Shown here piece after piece: positions 26,947 to 35,205 of a stretch of 64,000 bases of DNA. Made by a program: the position numbers and the translations under genes. Under the pieces are notes generated by a model. It saw only the letters and a program-made list of their open reading frames with translations. It did not search any database and was not told the origin of the DNA. The DNA comes from Sabulicella rubraurantiaca (lineage in GTDB: Bacteria; Pseudomonadota; Alphaproteobacteria; Acetobacterales; Acetobacteraceae): NCBI RefSeq assembly GCF_017355885.1, contig NZ_JAFEUU010000012.1, positions 1 to 64,000 on the forward strand, read 5' to 3'. How positions within the stretch are numbered: the first letter of the stretch is position 1; the number at the start of each line of letters is the position of its first letter.

Positions 26947-29040
26947 CAGCTTCATCAGCCCATCCACCGCCACGCAGCCATCGTCGCGGCAGAGGAGTGG
27001 GTTGATCTCCACCTCCTCCAGCCGGTCGCCGCAGGCGGCGGCGAAGGCGCTGAACCGGGCGATGGCATCGGCTACCTTCGTCACGTCCACCTTGGCCGCG
27101 CCGCGGAACCCGTCGAAGAGCGGCCAGGATTTGAGGCCGCGCAGCATCGCCTCCGCCCGCGCGGGCGAGACGGGCGCGACATCTAGCGCCACGTCCTTCC
27201 AAAGCTCCGCCTGCACGCCACCCAGTCCGACCAGCAGCATCGTGCCGAATTGCGGGTCGCGCCGCGCACCCAGGATCAACTCGACCCCGCGCCGTTCCAT
27301 GCGCTGCACCAGCACACCCTCCACGCGCGCATTCGGCGCGTGGCGCTTCACGCCTTCCATGATGCGGGCGAAGGCATCGCGCACGGCGGCCGCGTCGGCC
27401 AGGTTGAGCTGCACGCCGCCCACCTCGGTCTTGTGCGCCACGTCCGGGCTGTCGAGCTTCAGCACGACGGGATAGCCGATGGCATCGGCGGCACGCACCG
27501 CGGCCTCGGCATCGGCGGCGCGACGTTCCTCGCCCACCGGCAGCCCGGCTTCGCGGAACAGCGCCTTGGCCTCGGCCTCCATCAGCGTCGCCTCGCCATT
27601 CGGCAGGGCAGGGGCGGCGACGCGCGGCGCATCGGCCTCCGCCTTCTGGTCGTGATATTCCAGCCAAAGGCGGATCGCGTTCATCATGCGCCGCGTGGAG
27701 CGGAACAGGGACAGGTGGGGAGCGGTGTCCACCGATTCCGGCCCGGCGCCTTCGAGGCTCTCGGGAATCCACATGATGCAGATCGGCTTGCCCGAGCGCT
27801 CCGCCATCGGGTCCAGCGTCTTCATGCGGGACGGGGTGGTCGCCGGGTTGTGATAGACGACCGGGAAGATGACGGTGGCGTACTGGTCGTCCTCCAGCAT
27901 CGCCGCCATGCAGTCCTCGAACAGCTTCGGGTTGGTCGCCACCTGCGCCGTGAGGTCGCAGGGATTCCGGGGCGAGCCGAATTCGGGGATGGAGGCGCGC
28001 AGAGTCTCGGCCGTGTGCGGACGCGGCTGCGGCAGTTCCAGCCCGGCGAATTCCGCGTGGTCGGCGGCCATGATGCCCGCCCCGCCGGAGGGGGTGACGA
28101 TGCCCACGCCGCGCGCCTTGGGCGGCGGTGCCTTGGCCAGGAAGCCCGCCGTTTCCAGCAGCGCGTCGAAATCCTCGACCTCCAGCATGCCCGCGCGCTT
28201 GAACCCGGCCGACCAGGCGGCGGTGGAGCCGGCGAGGCTGCCGGTATGGCTCATCGCCGCCTGGGCGCCGATCTCGCCGCGGCCCAGCTTCAGCACGACG
28301 ATGGGCTTGCTCGCCGCCCGCGCCATCTCGCCCAGGGCCAGGAGGCGCCGCGCGTCGCGCAGCCCTTCGACGGCCAGTGCGATGGAGCGCACTTCCGGCA
28401 TGGCAAGCTGAAAGGCCGCTAGGTCGCACACGTCGAGGTCGGTCGAGTTGCCGGCGGTCAGCATATGCGCCATGGCGAAGCCGCGCTCCGCCGCCTGCAT
28501 CAGCGCATAGCCCATGGCGCCCGACTGGCTGACCACGCCGACGCCGCCCGCCGGGGCGGTCATCTTCGCGTATTCCGGCATGAAGGTGGCGCCGCAGCGC
28601 TGCGTGTGGTCCACGAAGCCCAGGCAGTTCACGCCCAGCAGCGGGAAGCCCAGCTCGCGTGCGCGGGCGCGCAGTTCCTCCTCCTCCACGGCACGCTCGG
28701 GCAGGTCCGTCTCGCCATAGCCGGAGGCGTAGATCACGGCGCCGCCCGCGCCCTTCCTGGCCAGCGCCTCGACGGCCGGCAGCACGCCGGTGCGGGGCAG
28801 GGCGATCACAGAGGAATCGGGGGCGGAGGGAAGCTCGTCCACGCTGGCATAGCAGGGCCGACCGTGCAGCTCCTGCCCGGCGTATTTCGGGTTCACGCAC
28901 CACACGGGCCCGTCAAAATTCGCCATGTTCTGCACGGTGCGCGCGCCGAAGCCCGTGGGCTCGGCCGAGACGCCGATCACCGCCACCGAACGTGGCGCGA
29001 GAAGGCGCTTCAGGCTCTCCGGCGAACGCAGCTTTTCCAT
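26878..29040 (-). CDS. NDP-forming acyl-CoA synthetase (acetate--CoA ligase family)
   Basis: This single-chain (720-residue) enzyme of the acetyl-CoA synthetase (ADP-forming)/pimeloyl-CoA ligase superfamily interconverts an acid, CoA and ATP with acyl-CoA, ADP and phosphate. Domain order: CoA-binding Rossmann domain (starts SVAVIGVSAEPTGFG), succinyl-CoA-ligase-like domains with the phospho-histidine in SHTGSLAGS, and a C-terminal ATP-grasp domain (about 480-700, with GYPVVLKLDSPDVAHKTEVG). It is the last gene of the TRAP operon, so it may activate the imported acid. This functional link is inference. Confidence 0.9.
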   Translation of the reverse strand: MEKLRSPESLKRLLAPRSVAVIGVSAEPTGFGARTVQNMANFDGPVWCVNPKYAGQELHGRPCYASVDELPSAPDSSVIALPRTGVLPAVEALARKGAGGAVIYASGYGETDLPERAVEEEELRARARELGFPLLGVNCLGFVDHTQRCGATFMPEYAKMTAPAGGVGVVSQSGAMGYALMQAAERGFAMAHMLTAGNSTDLDVCDLAAFQLAMPEVRSIALAVEGLRDARRLLALGEMARAASKPIVVLKLGRGEIGAQAAMSHTGSLAGSTAAWSAGFKRAGMLEVEDFDALLETAGFLAKAPPPKARGVGIVTPSGGAGIMAADHAEFAGLELPQPRPHTAETLRASIPEFGSPRNPCDLTAQVATNPKLFEDCMAAMLEDDQYATVIFPVVYHNPATTPSRMKTLDPMAERSGKPICIMWIPESLEGAGPESVDTAPHLSLFRSTRRMMNAIRLWLEYHDQKAEADAPRVAAPALPNGEATLMEAEAKALFREAGLPVGEERRAADAEAAVRAADAIGYPVVLKLDSPDVAHKTEVGGVQLNLADAAAVRDAFARIMEGVKRHAPNARVEGVLVQRMERRGVELILGARRDPQFGTMLLVGLGGVQAELWKDVALDVAPVSPARAEAMLRGLKSWPLFDGFRGAAKVDVTKVADAIARFSAFAAACGDRLEEVEINPLLCRDDGCVAVDGLMKLSAAQGQPKAQRREAELEGAAER

Positions 29041-29078
29041 CGTTTCCTCCGCAGTGGGTGCTTGGGCCGCATTGCGCG

Positions 29079-29510
29079 TCAGCTTCCGCCGGAGGGCAAG
29101 TCCCCCAGGAGCAAAGGCACGGCGGCCGGCGCGAGGATGCGCATTCCGCGCTCCGCTTCCGCCTCCCCGTAATGCCCGGCGCGGTGCAGCAGGTTCACCG
29201 TGCCCAGGACGCGCCCATCATGGAGCACCGGCAGGTTCAGCACGCTCTTGCAGCCCAGCGCCAGGATGGTCTCGGCATCGGGGAAATGGGTGCGGATGTC
29301 GGCGGCGTCGCGGCCGATGAAGGGCCGGCCCTCGCGCAGGAGGATGCGCGTCCATTCCGTCTCCCGCACCTTCTTGGCCCCGCCGGGGGGATAGGCTGCC
29401 GGGTTGGACGACCAGACGCGCTGGTTGTGCCCGCCATGGTGGCGCATGACGGTGAAAAGGCGGTGTCCGATCTCGCGCTGGGCCAGCGCCTCCAGCTCCT
29501 CAAAGGTCAC
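29079..29510 (-). CDS. Stand-alone GAF domain protein
   Basis: This 143-residue protein is little more than one GAF domain, with the core SVLNLPVLHDGRVLGTVNLLHRAG typical of ligand-binding GAF sensors. No kinase, cyclase or DNA-binding output domain is attached. The GTG at 29510 overlaps the TRAP DctM stop as GTGA, so its expression is coupled to the transporter. A role in sensing or binding the imported substrate is conceivable but unproven. Confidence 0.82.
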   Translation of the reverse strand: MTFEELEALAQREIGHRLFTVMRHHGGHNQRVWSSNPAAYPPGGAKKVRETEWTRILLREGRPFIGRDAADIRTHFPDAETILALGCKSVLNLPVLHDGRVLGTVNLLHRAGHYGEAEAERGMRILAPAAVPLLLGDLPSGGS

Positions 29511-30793
29511 AGCACCCCCGCGACGCGTGGCAGCCACAGCGCGATGCCCGGAAACGCCACGACCAGCGCCAGAGCGGCGAACATGGCGAGGATGAGCCAC
29601 AGCACCCAGGGGATGGTGCTTTCCATCGAGACCTGGGCGATGCGGCAGGACACCATCAGGTTCACCGCCATGGGGGGCGTGAACTGGCCGATGGCGATCT
29701 TCATGGTGAGCAGCACGCCGAACCAAGTCAGGTCCCAGTTGAAGGCGTTGGCGATGGGGATCAGCACCGGCAGCAGGATCAGGAAGGTGGAGACGCCGTC
29801 CAGGAACATGCCGATGAAGACCAGCGCCAGCATCAGCAGCGCGATGGTACCAACCTCGCCGAGGCCCAGGCCGACGATCCAGGCGGCGATGGGCTGCACG
29901 ATCCCGAGCGTCGCCGTGCTCCAGGCGAAGACGCTGGCCAGCGCCACGATGATGAGGATGACGGCGGAGATCTCGCCCGCCTCCACGAGCATCTCCCACA
30001 AGTCGCGCAGCGTCATGGAGCGATAGATCACGAAGCCGACGAAGAGGCCGTAGAACACGGCCATGACCGCGGCCTCGGTCGGGGTGAAGGCGCCGATCCG
30101 CATGCCGCCCAGGATCACCACCGGCGCCATGAGGCCCCAGAAAGCGTCCTTGAAGGCGCGCCAGACCGAGGTGTCGGCGCGCTGCGGGCTGCGGCCGCCG
30201 AAATCCTTGAGCCAGGAGATCAGCAGGATGGGCACGAGCAGGGCGCAGCCCGCGAGGATGCCGGGCAGCATCCCGGCCAGGAAGATGGCGGGGACGGAGA
30301 CGCCGGGCACCATCACCGCATAGACGATGAAGGCGATGGAGGGAGGGATAAGGATGTCCGTCGCCGCGGCCGCGCCCACGGTGGCGGCGATGAAGGGGCG
30401 CGGGTAGCCATCTTTCACCATGCCCTCCGTCACCACCTTGCCCACCGCCGCCGCCGTCGCGGGCCCGGAGCCGGAGATGCCGCCGATCACCATGGCGACG
30501 AGGATGGAAACGGAGGCCAGGGCTCCGCGTCCCGCCCCGACCAGCGCATTGGCGAAGCGCACGAGGCGCAGCGCCACCCCCGTCCGGTCGAAGACGCAGC
30601 CCACCAGCACGAACATCGGGATGGCGATCAGCGGATATTTGGCGATGCCGGCATAGACGTTGGTGGGCATGGCCATGATGGATTGCCCGGCCAGCGAGAT
30701 CGAAAGCGCCCCTGCGAGGCCGAGCGCGACGCCGATCGGCACGCCGCCCAGCAGCATCGTCAGGAAGGTGGCGAAGAGGATCGTGCCGATCAC
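29507..30793 (-). CDS. TRAP transporter large permease subunit (DctM)
   Basis: This is the ion-coupled permease of a tripartite ATP-independent periplasmic transporter, with 428 residues and about twelve hydrophobic helices. Family landmarks include GVPIGVALGLAGAL, a GSGPATAAAVG loop and a C-terminal TPPMAVNLMVSCRIAQVSME segment. The GTG at 30793 overlaps the DctQ stop codon as GTGA, and the end overlaps the GAF gene. Confidence 0.95.
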   Translation of the reverse strand: MIGTILFATFLTMLLGGVPIGVALGLAGALSISLAGQSIMAMPTNVYAGIAKYPLIAIPMFVLVGCVFDRTGVALRLVRFANALVGAGRGALASVSILVAMVIGGISGSGPATAAAVGKVVTEGMVKDGYPRPFIAATVGAAAATDILIPPSIAFIVYAVMVPGVSVPAIFLAGMLPGILAGCALLVPILLISWLKDFGGRSPQRADTSVWRAFKDAFWGLMAPVVILGGMRIGAFTPTEAAVMAVFYGLFVGFVIYRSMTLRDLWEMLVEAGEISAVILIIVALASVFAWSTATLGIVQPIAAWIVGLGLGEVGTIALLMLALVFIGMFLDGVSTFLILLPVLIPIANAFNWDLTWFGVLLTMKIAIGQFTPPMAVNLMVSCRIAQVSMESTIPWVLWLILAMFAALALVVAFPGIALWLPRVAGVL

Positions 30794-31299
30794 CCATCCT
30801 CTCCGCGCGCCAGACGGATCATGCGCCCCAGGGCGCGGCCCATCACGAGCAGCGAGAGCACGGGCAGCCAGACCGTGTAGAGCCACTGCGGATGGCCCAG
30901 CCCGGCGGAGAGCGCCTCGAAATCCCACTCGTCATAGGTCATCCAGGCGCCGTACCAGGCGATGATGCCGAAGCAGAGAAGCAGCAGCGCCATGGCAACG
31001 ATCTCGGCGACGCGCCGGGCGTGAGGCGGAAACTTGTCCACGAAATAGCCGATGCGGATGTGCCGCCCCGCCGCCGTGGCCAGCGCCGTGCCGGTCAGCG
31101 CCACCCCCACCATCAGCGCGACGGAATACTCCTCGGTGAAGGCGAGGGAGATGTTCGACAGGTAGCGCGTCACGACATTGGCAAGGGTGATGAGCGCCAT
31201 CGCCGCCATGCACCCGGCCAGCAGCGCGCGCTCCAGCGTCAGTGGGACGCGTGTGCGCGGCTCCGGCGGAACCAAGTCGGGATCGAACTCCGCCGCCAT
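30790..31299 (-). CDS. TRAP transporter small permease subunit (DctQ)
   Basis: The small membrane subunit (169 residues, four helices) pairs with DctM. It contains ANVVTRYLSNISLAFTEEYS, the conserved DctQ segment after helix 1, and a GRHIRIGYFVDKFP motif. Its ATG at 31299 shares one base with the DctP stop (TGATG), and its own stop overlaps the DctM start. Confidence 0.93.
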   Translation of the reverse strand: MAAEFDPDLVPPEPRTRVPLTLERALLAGCMAAMALITLANVVTRYLSNISLAFTEEYSVALMVGVALTGTALATAAGRHIRIGYFVDKFPPHARRVAEIVAMALLLLCFGIIAWYGAWMTYDEWDFEALSAGLGHPQWLYTVWLPVLSLLVMGRALGRMIRLARGEDG

Positions 31300-32330
31300 C
31301 AGGAGACGGTGCGGATCGCGGCCTCGGCCTTGCGGGTCAGTTCGGTGCCGACGGTCTGGCTCCAGCGGTCGAAGACCGGGCGCAGCGCCTGGCCGAAGGC
31401 GCGCTTCTCCTCCGGGCTCAGCACCGTCACTTCGACGCCGCGGCGCCGCAAATCCTGCAGCGCGCTGTCGTCCGTGCCGGGGATGCCGAGGCCCTGGCGG
31501 GCCAGCGCGATGTTGCGCCGCGCCGCCTCCACCGCGCATTCGCGCACCAGCTCGCGGTCCTGCGGGGTGAAGCTGGCCATGACCGACTTCGAGACGCCGA
31601 AGATCAGCGCGTCGTTCACGTAGTTCCAGATGGTCATGTGCTTCTGCGCCAGCGTGTCCATGCGGAAGCCCAGGAAGAGGTTCACCGGGTTTTCTTGCCC
31701 ATCCACCGCGCCGGTGGAGAGGGCGGGCTGGAGGTCCGCGAAGGACATCTGCAGGGGATTGGCGCCGAGGGCGTTGTAGATGTCGTTGAAGATGGCGCCG
31801 GCGGCGAAGCGGATCTTCAGCCCGCGCAGGTCGCCAGGGGCGCGGATGGCGCGCTTGCTGTTGCTGATCTCGCGGAAGCCATTCTCGCCAAAGGCGAGGG
31901 CCGTCACGTCGCGCCGGTCCATGATAGCGGACAGGTCGCGCCCGACATCGCCGTTGATCAGCGCGTCGAAGGCGCGATGGTCGGGCATCAGGAAGGGAAG
32001 CTGGAAGATGCCCGCCTCGCGCACCTGAGGGGCGATGTTGATGGTGCTGAACACGCACATGTCGATGATGCCCTGGCGCATCGCCAGCAGCTCGCGCGTC
32101 TGGTCCCCGCCCACCAGCTGCGAGCCCGGATAGACGCGCACGTTGATCCGACCCTGCGAGCGCTGCGTCACCAGCTCCGCCCACTGGAAGGCGCCCTCGG
32201 CAAAGGGGATGGGCCGGTTGCCGACCACGGAGAGCTTGTATTCCGTCTTGTAGGCAGGCTGCGCCGCCGCGACGAAGGGCGTGGCGAGGCCGCCCAGCAG
32301 CATGGCGCGGCGCGTGGCGTTCAGGGACAT
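31299..32330 (-). CDS. TRAP transporter substrate-binding protein (DctP)
   Basis: This is a periplasmic binding protein of the TRAP system, 343 residues. The signal peptide NATRRAMLLGGLATPFVAAAQ has a twin-arginine-like start. DctP features include DLRGLKIRF, the FADLQPALSTGAVDGQENP segment containing the ligand-contact Asn region, and FLGFRMDTLAQKHMT. The ligand is usually an organic acid bound by a conserved arginine. It is the first gene of the operon. Confidence 0.94.
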   Translation of the reverse strand: MSLNATRRAMLLGGLATPFVAAAQPAYKTEYKLSVVGNRPIPFAEGAFQWAELVTQRSQGRINVRVYPGSQLVGGDQTRELLAMRQGIIDMCVFSTINIAPQVREAGIFQLPFLMPDHRAFDALINGDVGRDLSAIMDRRDVTALAFGENGFREISNSKRAIRAPGDLRGLKIRFAAGAIFNDIYNALGANPLQMSFADLQPALSTGAVDGQENPVNLFLGFRMDTLAQKHMTIWNYVNDALIFGVSKSVMASFTPQDRELVRECAVEAARRNIALARQGLGIPGTDDSALQDLRRRGVEVTVLSPEEKRAFGQALRPVFDRWSQTVGTELTRKAEAAIRTVS

Positions 32331-32347
32331 GGGGCGGTTCCTCCGGG

Positions 32348-32409
32348 CGGCTTGCGGCGCCGCGCTTGCCCTCACACCATGCGACGCGGGAAACCCACCG
32401 CGCAAGCCG
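32348..32409. promoter_or_regulatory. 9-bp inverted repeat between dctP and SDR genes
   Basis: CGGCTTGCG (32348-32356) is repeated inverted as CGCAAGCCG (32401-32409) in the 93-base divergent gap. The arms lie 53 bases apart start to start, roughly five helical turns. This might be a paired operator for a regulator controlling both directions. There is no independent support. Confidence 0.3.
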
Positions 32410-32423
32410 GGGAGGGAAGGGCC

Positions 32424-33113
32424 ATGACGAGCACGCTGGCGATCACGGGCGCGGCCTCCGGGCTGGGCGCAGCCCTGGCAGCCAGGGCGCGCGACGCAGG
32501 CTGGACGGTCGCCGGGGCGGACCGCACCCCGGGCGCAGGCATCACCGCGCTGGACGTGACGGACGAGGCGGCGGTGGAAGCCTGGATCACTGGGCTGGGC
32601 GACCTGCGCGGCCTTGTCACCTGCGCCGGCATCAGCGCCCACACGCCGATGCCCGAGGCGGATGCCGCCACCTTCCGCCGCGTGCTGGAGGTGAACGTCA
32701 CCGGCACCTTCCTCGCTTCCCGTGCCGCCGCGCGCGTCATGGCGCCGGGCAGCGCGATGGTGCTGATCTCCTCCGTCTCAGGCCTGCGCGGCTCGGTAGG
32801 GCGCGTCGCCTATGGGGCCAGCAAGGCGGCGGTGGTGAACATGGCGCAGGTCATGGCCATCGACCTCGCGCCGCGCGGCATCCGGGTGAACTGCATCTGC
32901 CCCGGCCCGATCGAGACGCCCATGGTGCGCGAACTGCATGATCCCGCGACCCGGTCTGGCTGGACCTCGCGCATCCCGCTCGGCCGCTACGGCACGCCGG
33001 AGGAGGTGGCGGACGCGGCGCTGTTCCTGCTCGACGGCGAGCGCGCGGCCTACGTGAACGGCCACGCCCTGGCCGTGGATGGCGGCTATGCCGGCGCGGG
33101 GCTGATGACCTGA
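32424..33113 (+). CDS. SDR family NAD(P)-dependent oxidoreductase
   Basis: This classical short-chain dehydrogenase of 229 residues has the cofactor motif TGAASGLG, the NAG-equivalent CAGIS, the catalytic serine in LISSVSG and the YGASK catalytic motif. PGPIETPMV and a C-terminal DGGYAG complete the fold. The substrate is unknown. It is divergent from the TRAP operon and might act on the transported acid or alcohol. GGAGGGAAGG precedes the ATG at 32424. Confidence 0.92.
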   Translation: MTSTLAITGAASGLGAALAARARDAGWTVAGADRTPGAGITALDVTDEAAVEAWITGLGDLRGLVTCAGISAHTPMPEADAATFRRVLEVNVTGTFLASRAAARVMAPGSAMVLISSVSGLRGSVGRVAYGASKAAVVNMAQVMAIDLAPRGIRVNCICPGPIETPMVRELHDPATRSGWTSRIPLGRYGTPEEVADAALFLLDGERAAYVNGHALAVDGGYAGAGLMT

Positions 33114-33120
33114 GGGCGGT

Positions 33121-35205
33121 TCAGCGCGCCTCTCGCCGCCAGGCAACCAGGGCGACTCCGCCCAGCAGCAGCAGCGCCAGCCAGGGGGGCAGCAGCGGGA
33201 CGGCGGCGATGCCGGTCACCGTGTGGTCCCCGCGCTGGCGCAGCCCGGCCCAGTTGGCCCCGTGCGCGTCGCGCCCGGTCCCCACGCGCCGGACCTCGGG
33301 CAGGAGGGAGCCGTCGCCGATGTGACGGGCCGAGCCGCCGCTGGCAGCCACCAGCGTCTCCAACCGTCCGGCATCGGCGCGCAGATCGTCGAATTCGGGC
33401 GGGTTGGCCGGGACGGCGGCGGCATAGGCGCTGCGGCGTCCGTCGCTCACCTGCCAAAGCCCTTGCGCCTCCGCCGGGATATCGAGCACGGCGCGGCCGG
33501 CCTCCATCCGGAAGGCATGGCGGGAGGTGGTGCCATCGGGTGCCGTCACCACCGCCTCGGGCGGCGGCGATGCGTCCAGGCTGCGCCGCGTGGCGCGGAG
33601 GCGGCCTTCCTCGATCCGCGCCGACAGATCCTCCTCCTCCAATTCCGGCTCGCGCATCAGCCAATGCGCGATGCGGCGCAGGAGCTCGGCCTGCGGGCCG
33701 CCGCCATCGTGCTGCCGCGACCACAGCCAGATATGGTCGCTGAGCATCAGCGCGACCCGTCCCTGGCCCACGCGGTCGAGCAGGAGCAGCGGCGCGCCAT
33801 CCGCCCCCTCCATCACCGCTGTCCCCGCGCGCGGCTCGGTGCGGATGGTGCGGTACCAGCGGCCCCAGCTGGCTTCGCGCCCTTCGGCGTTGGCGCCGGG
33901 AAGCCCCTCCGTCACCGGGTGGCGCGTGCCCTGCGGCGTCACGCGCGGGCGGTAGGCGCGCTCCAGGATTGCCTGCTGCGGCGAAAGCGGGCGGGCCGGC
34001 AGCACGGAGCCGAGCGGCGTGTTGGCGAGGCTCACCGCCCCCGCATATTCCGGCCCGACCGAGAGCAGCAGGGCGCCGCCCTGGCGCACATAGTCGGCGA
34101 TGTTGCGCAGATAGGTGGGCGGCAGGATGCCGCGATTGGCGAAGCGGTCGAAGACGATCAGGTCGAAATCGCGCAACTTCACCTGGAACAGCTCGCGCAC
34201 CGGGAAGGCGATCAGAGCCAGCTCGTTCAGGGGCGTCAGGTCGTCCTTCTCGGGCGGGCGCAGGATGGTGAAGTGGACGAGGTCCACGCCCGGGTCGGAT
34301 TTCAGCAGGCGGCGCCAAGTGCGCTCCCCGGCATGGGGCTCGCCGCTCACCAGCAGCACGCGCAGCCGGTCGCGCACGCCGTTCAGGTTCAGCACGACGC
34401 GGTTATTGGTGTCGCTCACCTCGCCGGGTCGCGTCTCGGCCACCACCTCGATCACCGAAGGGCCGGCGCGCTCCACCGGCAGGGCGATGACGTGCTCCCG
34501 CCCCACCGGCACGCTTTCCGTGACCGGGGCGGCGCCGTCGCGGCGGATGGTGAGTCGGGCCACGCCTTCCTGACGGGCGAGGCCCAGATCTTCCACGATC
34601 AGCCGCATTTCCACGGTGCGGCCGACAATGCCGAAGCTCGGCGCTTCCACCAGCCGGATGCGGCGGTCCACCTGGGCAGGGCGTCCCGGCAGAAGCAGGT
34701 GCAGCGGCACCTCGCCGCCCGGTGCCCAATGCGGCGGCGCGTCATGCACCTGCCCGTCGGAGAACAAGAACACGCCGGCAAGCCGCGCGGCGGGGATCTC
34801 GGCCAGGGCGCGCTCCATCGCCGCGAAGGCGCGCGTGCCCTGGTTGCCACCCTCCGGCACCTCGGCCACGCGCACCTCCAGGTCGCGCAGCCGACCCAGA
34901 CGTGCTTCCAGCCCGCGCCGCGCCGCCTCGATGGCGGCGGCATGGCCGGTGGCGGCCACGGTGCTGTCCGTGCGGTCCACCAGCACCAGGGCGATGTCCG
35001 GCCGGATCTCGCGCGTTTCCTCGACGAGGCGCGGCCCCGCCAGCGCACCGAGGATCAGCGCGAAGGCTAGGGCGCGCCACCACGCCCCCCGCGCCCGGCG
35101 CAGCACGGCCGGCACCAGCGCCAGGAGGCAAAGCACGGCGAGCGCCCCCAGCAGGGTCAGCGGCAGGATGGGCGCGAAGTCAAGGGCGAAGCTCGTGCGG
35201 TCCAT
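33121..35205 (-). CDS. Membrane protein with glutamine-amidotransferase-like domain, MoxR/DUF58 operon
   Basis: This large inner-membrane protein (694 residues) has two N-terminal hydrophobic helices, a periplasmic middle part with vWA-like features (ALVLVDRTDSTVAATG, LFSDGQVHD) and a class-I-GATase-like segment (DLIVFDRFANRG, YVRQGGALLLSVGPEY). A C-terminal helix (PLLPPWLALLLLGG) ends the chain. The catalytic Cys-His-Glu triad of true amidotransferases is not evident. Its ATG shares one base with the upstream stop (TGATG). The function is unknown; the operon suggests MoxR-assisted assembly of an envelope complex. Confidence 0.82.
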   Translation of the reverse strand: MDRTSFALDFAPILPLTLLGALAVLCLLALVPAVLRRARGAWWRALAFALILGALAGPRLVEETREIRPDIALVLVDRTDSTVAATGHAAAIEAARRGLEARLGRLRDLEVRVAEVPEGGNQGTRAFAAMERALAEIPAARLAGVFLFSDGQVHDAPPHWAPGGEVPLHLLLPGRPAQVDRRIRLVEAPSFGIVGRTVEMRLIVEDLGLARQEGVARLTIRRDGAAPVTESVPVGREHVIALPVERAGPSVIEVVAETRPGEVSDTNNRVVLNLNGVRDRLRVLLVSGEPHAGERTWRRLLKSDPGVDLVHFTILRPPEKDDLTPLNELALIAFPVRELFQVKLRDFDLIVFDRFANRGILPPTYLRNIADYVRQGGALLLSVGPEYAGAVSLANTPLGSVLPARPLSPQQAILERAYRPRVTPQGTRHPVTEGLPGANAEGREASWGRWYRTIRTEPRAGTAVMEGADGAPLLLLDRVGQGRVALMLSDHIWLWSRQHDGGGPQAELLRRIAHWLMREPELEEEDLSARIEEGRLRATRRSLDASPPPEAVVTAPDGTTSRHAFRMEAGRAVLDIPAEAQGLWQVSDGRRSAYAAAVPANPPEFDDLRADAGRLETLVAASGGSARHIGDGSLLPEVRRVGTGRDAHGANWAGLRQRGDHTVTGIAAVPLLPPWLALLLLGGVALVAWRREAR

